This document shows, in pieces, positions 14,078-16,556 of a stretch of DNA of 16,556 nucleotides. Source of the stretch: Acetobacteraceae bacterium (lineage in GTDB: Bacteria > Pseudomonadota > Alphaproteobacteria > Acetobacterales > Acetobacteraceae). A model generated the notes under the pieces. It was not told the origin of the DNA and searched no databases. It worked only from the letters and a program-made list of their open reading frames with translations. The position numbers and the translations under genes are program-made. Location of the stretch: the NCBI GenBank assembly GCA_003133265.1, contig PKWQ01000364.1, forward strand, positions 5,328-21,883, given 5' to 3'. How positions within the stretch are numbered: the stretch's first letter is position 1; each line of letters starts with the position of its first letter.

Positions 14078-15340
14078 TCACCGAAACCGCTGCGGCGAAT
14101 AGGGCGCGGGATCGACCACCGGGGTCCGCCCGGCGATCAGATCGGCGACCAGCCGCCCGGAGATCGGCCCCGAGGCCAGACCGATATGGCCATGGCCGAA
14201 CGCATGGATCACGTCCGCGCAGCCTGACGCGACGCCGATGCAGGGCAATCCGTCCGGCGTCGAGGGCCGGTGGCCGAACCAGAATTTCACCTGATCGACA
14301 GGCAGATCGCGTGGCAGGCCCGGCCACATGCGCAGCGCGAAATCGCGCAGGATTTCCGCCCGCTTCCAGTTCGCCGCCGCGTCCAGTCCGGCCAGTTCCA
14401 CCTGACCGGCGATGCGCAGGCCCTGCGACGTGAGCGTGATCGCCATCTTGCCGTCGCTCGGCATCACCGGATGGCGCGGCCCGCCTTCCGCGATCGGGAT
14501 CACCGCGTGATAGCCGCGCTCGGTCTCCAGCGAGACAAGATCGCCGGCCGCCTCGGCCAGTTGCTTCGACCACGCGCCGGCCGCAATCACCGCCCGGTCG
14601 CACGGGATCTCGCCCTGATCGGTCCGCACCGCCGCAAGCTTGCCGCCCTGGATATGGAACCCGACGGCGCGCTCCCGCCGGATGTCCGCGCCTTGCGCCA
14701 CGGCGTGCGCGACCAGGGCGGCGACATAGGCGCCAGGGTCGATGCAGTGCGCGCCCTCTTCCACCAGCAGCCCGACCGTGTAGCGCCGATCCAGCCCCGG
14801 CTCCTGCTGGCGCAGTTCGTCGGCATCGAGTTCGATCCAGCGCACGCCGTTTTCGCGCCGCAGCTTCCAGGCCAGCGCATCCGCTTCCAGGGCAGCGCGA
14901 TCGGGAAAGACATACAGCAGGCCTTGGCGCTGGATCAGCTCGGGCACGCCGGCTTCCTCGGCCAGCCGGCGATGGCGTTCCGGCGCATCCGCCACCAGCG
15001 GCCGCAATGCCCGCGCGGTCGTCACCACCTTCGCCTCGGTCGCGCCGGCACGCAGGAAGCGCAGCAGCCAGGGCAGCAGCTTCGGCAGATAGCGCCAGCG
15101 AATCGCCAGCGGGCCGAGCGGGTCGGCAAGATAGCCCGGCACCTTCTTCCACAGGCCCGGCATCGACATCGGCACCACCGAACTCGGGCTCAGCCAGGCG
15201 CCGTTGCCGTAGCTCGCCGCCTGGTCCCCGCCCGGCTCGCCGGGATCGAGGATGGTGACGCGATGGCCGTCGCGCAGCAGTTCCAGCGCGCTGGCCGCGC
15301 CGACGATGCCGGCACCGATGACGACGACGTGCAAGGTCAT
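14078..15340 (-). CDS. FAD-dependent D-amino acid dehydrogenase, DadA-like
   Basis: Enzymes of this DAO-type family oxidise D-amino acids or related secondary amines to 2-oxo acids, with electrons passing from FAD to the respiratory chain. The 420-residue protein starts with the dinucleotide-binding strand VVVIGAGIVG (5-14) and an acidic residue ending the second strand (D32). It then shows ASYGNGAWLSPSSVVP (42-57), VIAAGAWS (251-258), ERGYHAVIP (274-282), GHRPSTPDGLPCIG (356-369) and GHGHIGLASGP (382-392), all typical of DadA. The start at 15340 has GGAG six nt upstream. It lies 13 bp after the ABC binding protein gene on the same strand, so uptake and oxidation are probably co-expressed. 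The substrate may differ from the alanine of classical DadA, so I assign no symbol. Confidence 0.9.
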   Translation of the reverse strand: MTLHVVVIGAGIVGAASALELLRDGHRVTILDPGEPGGDQAASYGNGAWLSPSSVVPMSMPGLWKKVPGYLADPLGPLAIRWRYLPKLLPWLLRFLRAGATEAKVVTTARALRPLVADAPERHRRLAEEAGVPELIQRQGLLYVFPDRAALEADALAWKLRRENGVRWIELDADELRQQEPGLDRRYTVGLLVEEGAHCIDPGAYVAALVAHAVAQGADIRRERAVGFHIQGGKLAAVRTDQGEIPCDRAVIAAGAWSKQLAEAAGDLVSLETERGYHAVIPIAEGGPRHPVMPSDGKMAITLTSQGLRIAGQVELAGLDAAANWKRAEILRDFALRMWPGLPRDLPVDQVKFWFGHRPSTPDGLPCIGVASGCADVIHAFGHGHIGLASGPISGRLVADLIAGRTPVVDPAPYSPQRFR

Positions 15341-15353
15341 GATCTGCTCCGGT

Positions 15354-16556
15354 TCAGACGCGACGCACGCCGTAGAACTGCGGGATACCAACACGCACAT
15401 CGACGAGATCGGTGCGGAACGCGGTCGGCTGGTCGTACATCCCAAGCGGACAGTACGGCACGTCCTGCCAGAACTGCATCTGCAGATCGCGGCAGATCTT
15501 CTTCTGCGCCTCCAGGTCCGGCGCGTCGAACCAGCTCTGGCGCAGCGCCTCCAGCTTCTCGCTCTTGGGCCAGCCGAACCAGGCGTCGCCGCCGCTGGCA
15601 CGGATGCCGAGATGCGAGGGCAGCAGCACGTTGCCGGTGCCGCCGAGGAAGGTGAAGAAGATGTTCCAGCCGCCCTTGTCGATCGGCTCCTTGCTGGCGC
15701 GACGCTGCACCACGGTGCCCCAATCGAGCGACTGGTAGTCCACGTTGAAACCGATCCGCTTCAGCAGATCGCCGCCCACCTGGGCAATGGCGTTGATGGT
15801 CGGGTAGTTCGACGCCGCCAGCAGCACCACCCGCTCGCCCTTGTAGCCGGCGGCGGTCAGGTCGCGCTTCAGCTTCTCGATGTCCTTCGGCCCCTTCATC
15901 GTGTCCAGGCCGACATCGCTTGCCATCGGCGCGCCGGGGACGAACACGCCGATCCCGGTCTTGATCAGCGAGGGTTCGGCGCCGGCCACCGCCTCCATGA
16001 ACTCGCGCTGGTCGATGGCGGAGATCACCACGCGGCGGATCGCCGGATTGTCAAACGGCGGGTTCAGATGGTTGAAGCGCAAGCAACCGACCTCGCCGGT
16101 CAGATCCTTCACCGCGACGGTCAGCTTGCGGTTCTTCTTCAGGCTCGGCACCAGATCGATGATCGGCTGTTCCCACCAGTCATATTCATCGGACATCATC
16201 GCCGCGGCCGCGGTGGCCGCATCGGGCACCACCGTCCATTCCACCCGGTCGAAATGCACGATCTTCGGCCCGGCGCTGTAGCTCGGCGTGCCGGACGCGC
16301 GCGGCACGTAGCCGGCGAACTTCTCGTAAGCGACGCGGGCGCCGGCGACGCGTTCGTCGGGCAGGAACCTGAAGGGGCCACTGCCGACCACCTCGGTGAA
16401 GGCCTGCGTCGGCGAGGTCTGCGCGATCCGCTCGGGGACGATGCAGGGCATGTTGCTCGGCACCGCGAGCGCGTTCGGCAGCAGCGGGAATTTCTTGTTG
16501 AGCCGGAAGCGGATCACCTTGTCCGAAACGGCGGACAACTCGTCGGTGGCCGCCAT
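15354..16556 (-). CDS. Family 5 ABC transporter substrate-binding protein (N-terminus missing)
   Basis: SBP family 5 proteins bind peptides, opines, nickel complexes or oligosaccharides in the periplasm for ABC importers. The 400 visible residues lack the signal peptide and about 100-130 N-terminal residues of a usual 500-530, so the first visible Met is almost certainly internal. Visible features are GSGPFRF, a YDWWEQPIIDLVPSL region, FDNPAIRRVVISAIDQREFM (the family's IR..I..A.DR pattern) and the C-terminal DVPYCPLGMYDQPTAFR. The gene ends 13 bp before the DadA-like gene, so they probably form an operon. Further operon genes, perhaps the permeases and ATPases, would lie to the right outside the window. 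The ligand is unknown; the neighbours suggest an amino acid-like or peptide-like compound. Confidence 0.9.
   Translation of the reverse strand: MAATDELSAVSDKVIRFRLNKKFPLLPNALAVPSNMPCIVPERIAQTSPTQAFTEVVGSGPFRFLPDERVAGARVAYEKFAGYVPRASGTPSYSAGPKIVHFDRVEWTVVPDAATAAAAMMSDEYDWWEQPIIDLVPSLKKNRKLTVAVKDLTGEVGCLRFNHLNPPFDNPAIRRVVISAIDQREFMEAVAGAEPSLIKTGIGVFVPGAPMASDVGLDTMKGPKDIEKLKRDLTAAGYKGERVVLLAASNYPTINAIAQVGGDLLKRIGFNVDYQSLDWGTVVQRRASKEPIDKGGWNIFFTFLGGTGNVLLPSHLGIRASGGDAWFGWPKSEKLEALRQSWFDAPDLEAQKKICRDLQMQFWQDVPYCPLGMYDQPTAFRTDLVDVRVGIPQFYGVRRV

Noticed and set aside
16554..16556. The last ATG of the minus strand as the true start of the family 5 binding protein.
   Set aside because: The protein would lack a signal peptide and about a quarter of its length, and the following residues match the interior of the family, so the gene is cut by the window edge.

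Overview
The window is GC-rich and densely coded, with almost no long gaps. It encodes lipid A synthesis (lpxB), a separate SecD/SecF pair and an alphaproteobacterial-type phosphonate operon. Together these suggest a Gram-negative alphaproteobacterium, probably Rhodospirillales/Acetobacteraceae. That placement is inferred from gene content and protein style; no rRNA or tRNA is present to confirm it. I saw no insertion sequence, CRISPR array, attachment site or RNA gene, and no gap without a gene exceeds 300 bases.

Left part (1-3017): a phosphonate C-P lyase locus. phnG and phnH (phnH runs off the left edge) are transcribed leftward. The GntR-family regulator phnF and phnM are transcribed rightward. 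The roughly 100-bp divergent region holds a TCTAG/CTAGA inverted repeat that overlaps a candidate phnG promoter, so it is a good candidate PhnF operator.

Middle part (3027-9873): housekeeping genes. A Fur/Zur-type zinc regulator is divergent from hisI (histidine synthesis), whose first codons are a perfect 15-bp tandem duplication. lpxB follows hisI. A Gfo/Idh/MocA oxidoreductase converges on lpxB with an 18-bp overlap and could be a lipid A sugar-modifying GnnA-like enzyme. Divergent from it come secD and secF, and then a TctC/Bug-type periplasmic binding protein that starts inside the secF stop codon.

A 131-bp visibly AT-richer spacer precedes a protein with a receiver-like N-terminus and an EAL domain (10005-11225). 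This is a cyclic-di-GMP phosphodiesterase candidate with an altered loop 6.

Right part (11232-16556): an accessory-looking catabolic cluster. In order along the + strand it holds an iron-type alcohol dehydrogenase (-), an RraA-family aldolase-like protein (-), an Asp/Glu racemase-like protein (+), a DadA-like FAD D-amino acid dehydrogenase (-) and a family 5 ABC binding protein cut by the right edge (-). A 13-bp-stem hairpin lies between the RraA and alcohol dehydrogenase genes. The enzyme set suggests uptake of an amino acid-like or peptide-like compound, racemisation, oxidation to a 2-oxo acid, aldol cleavage and aldehyde reduction. This is the part of the window most likely to hold an undescribed pathway; its substrate cannot be read from the sequence.
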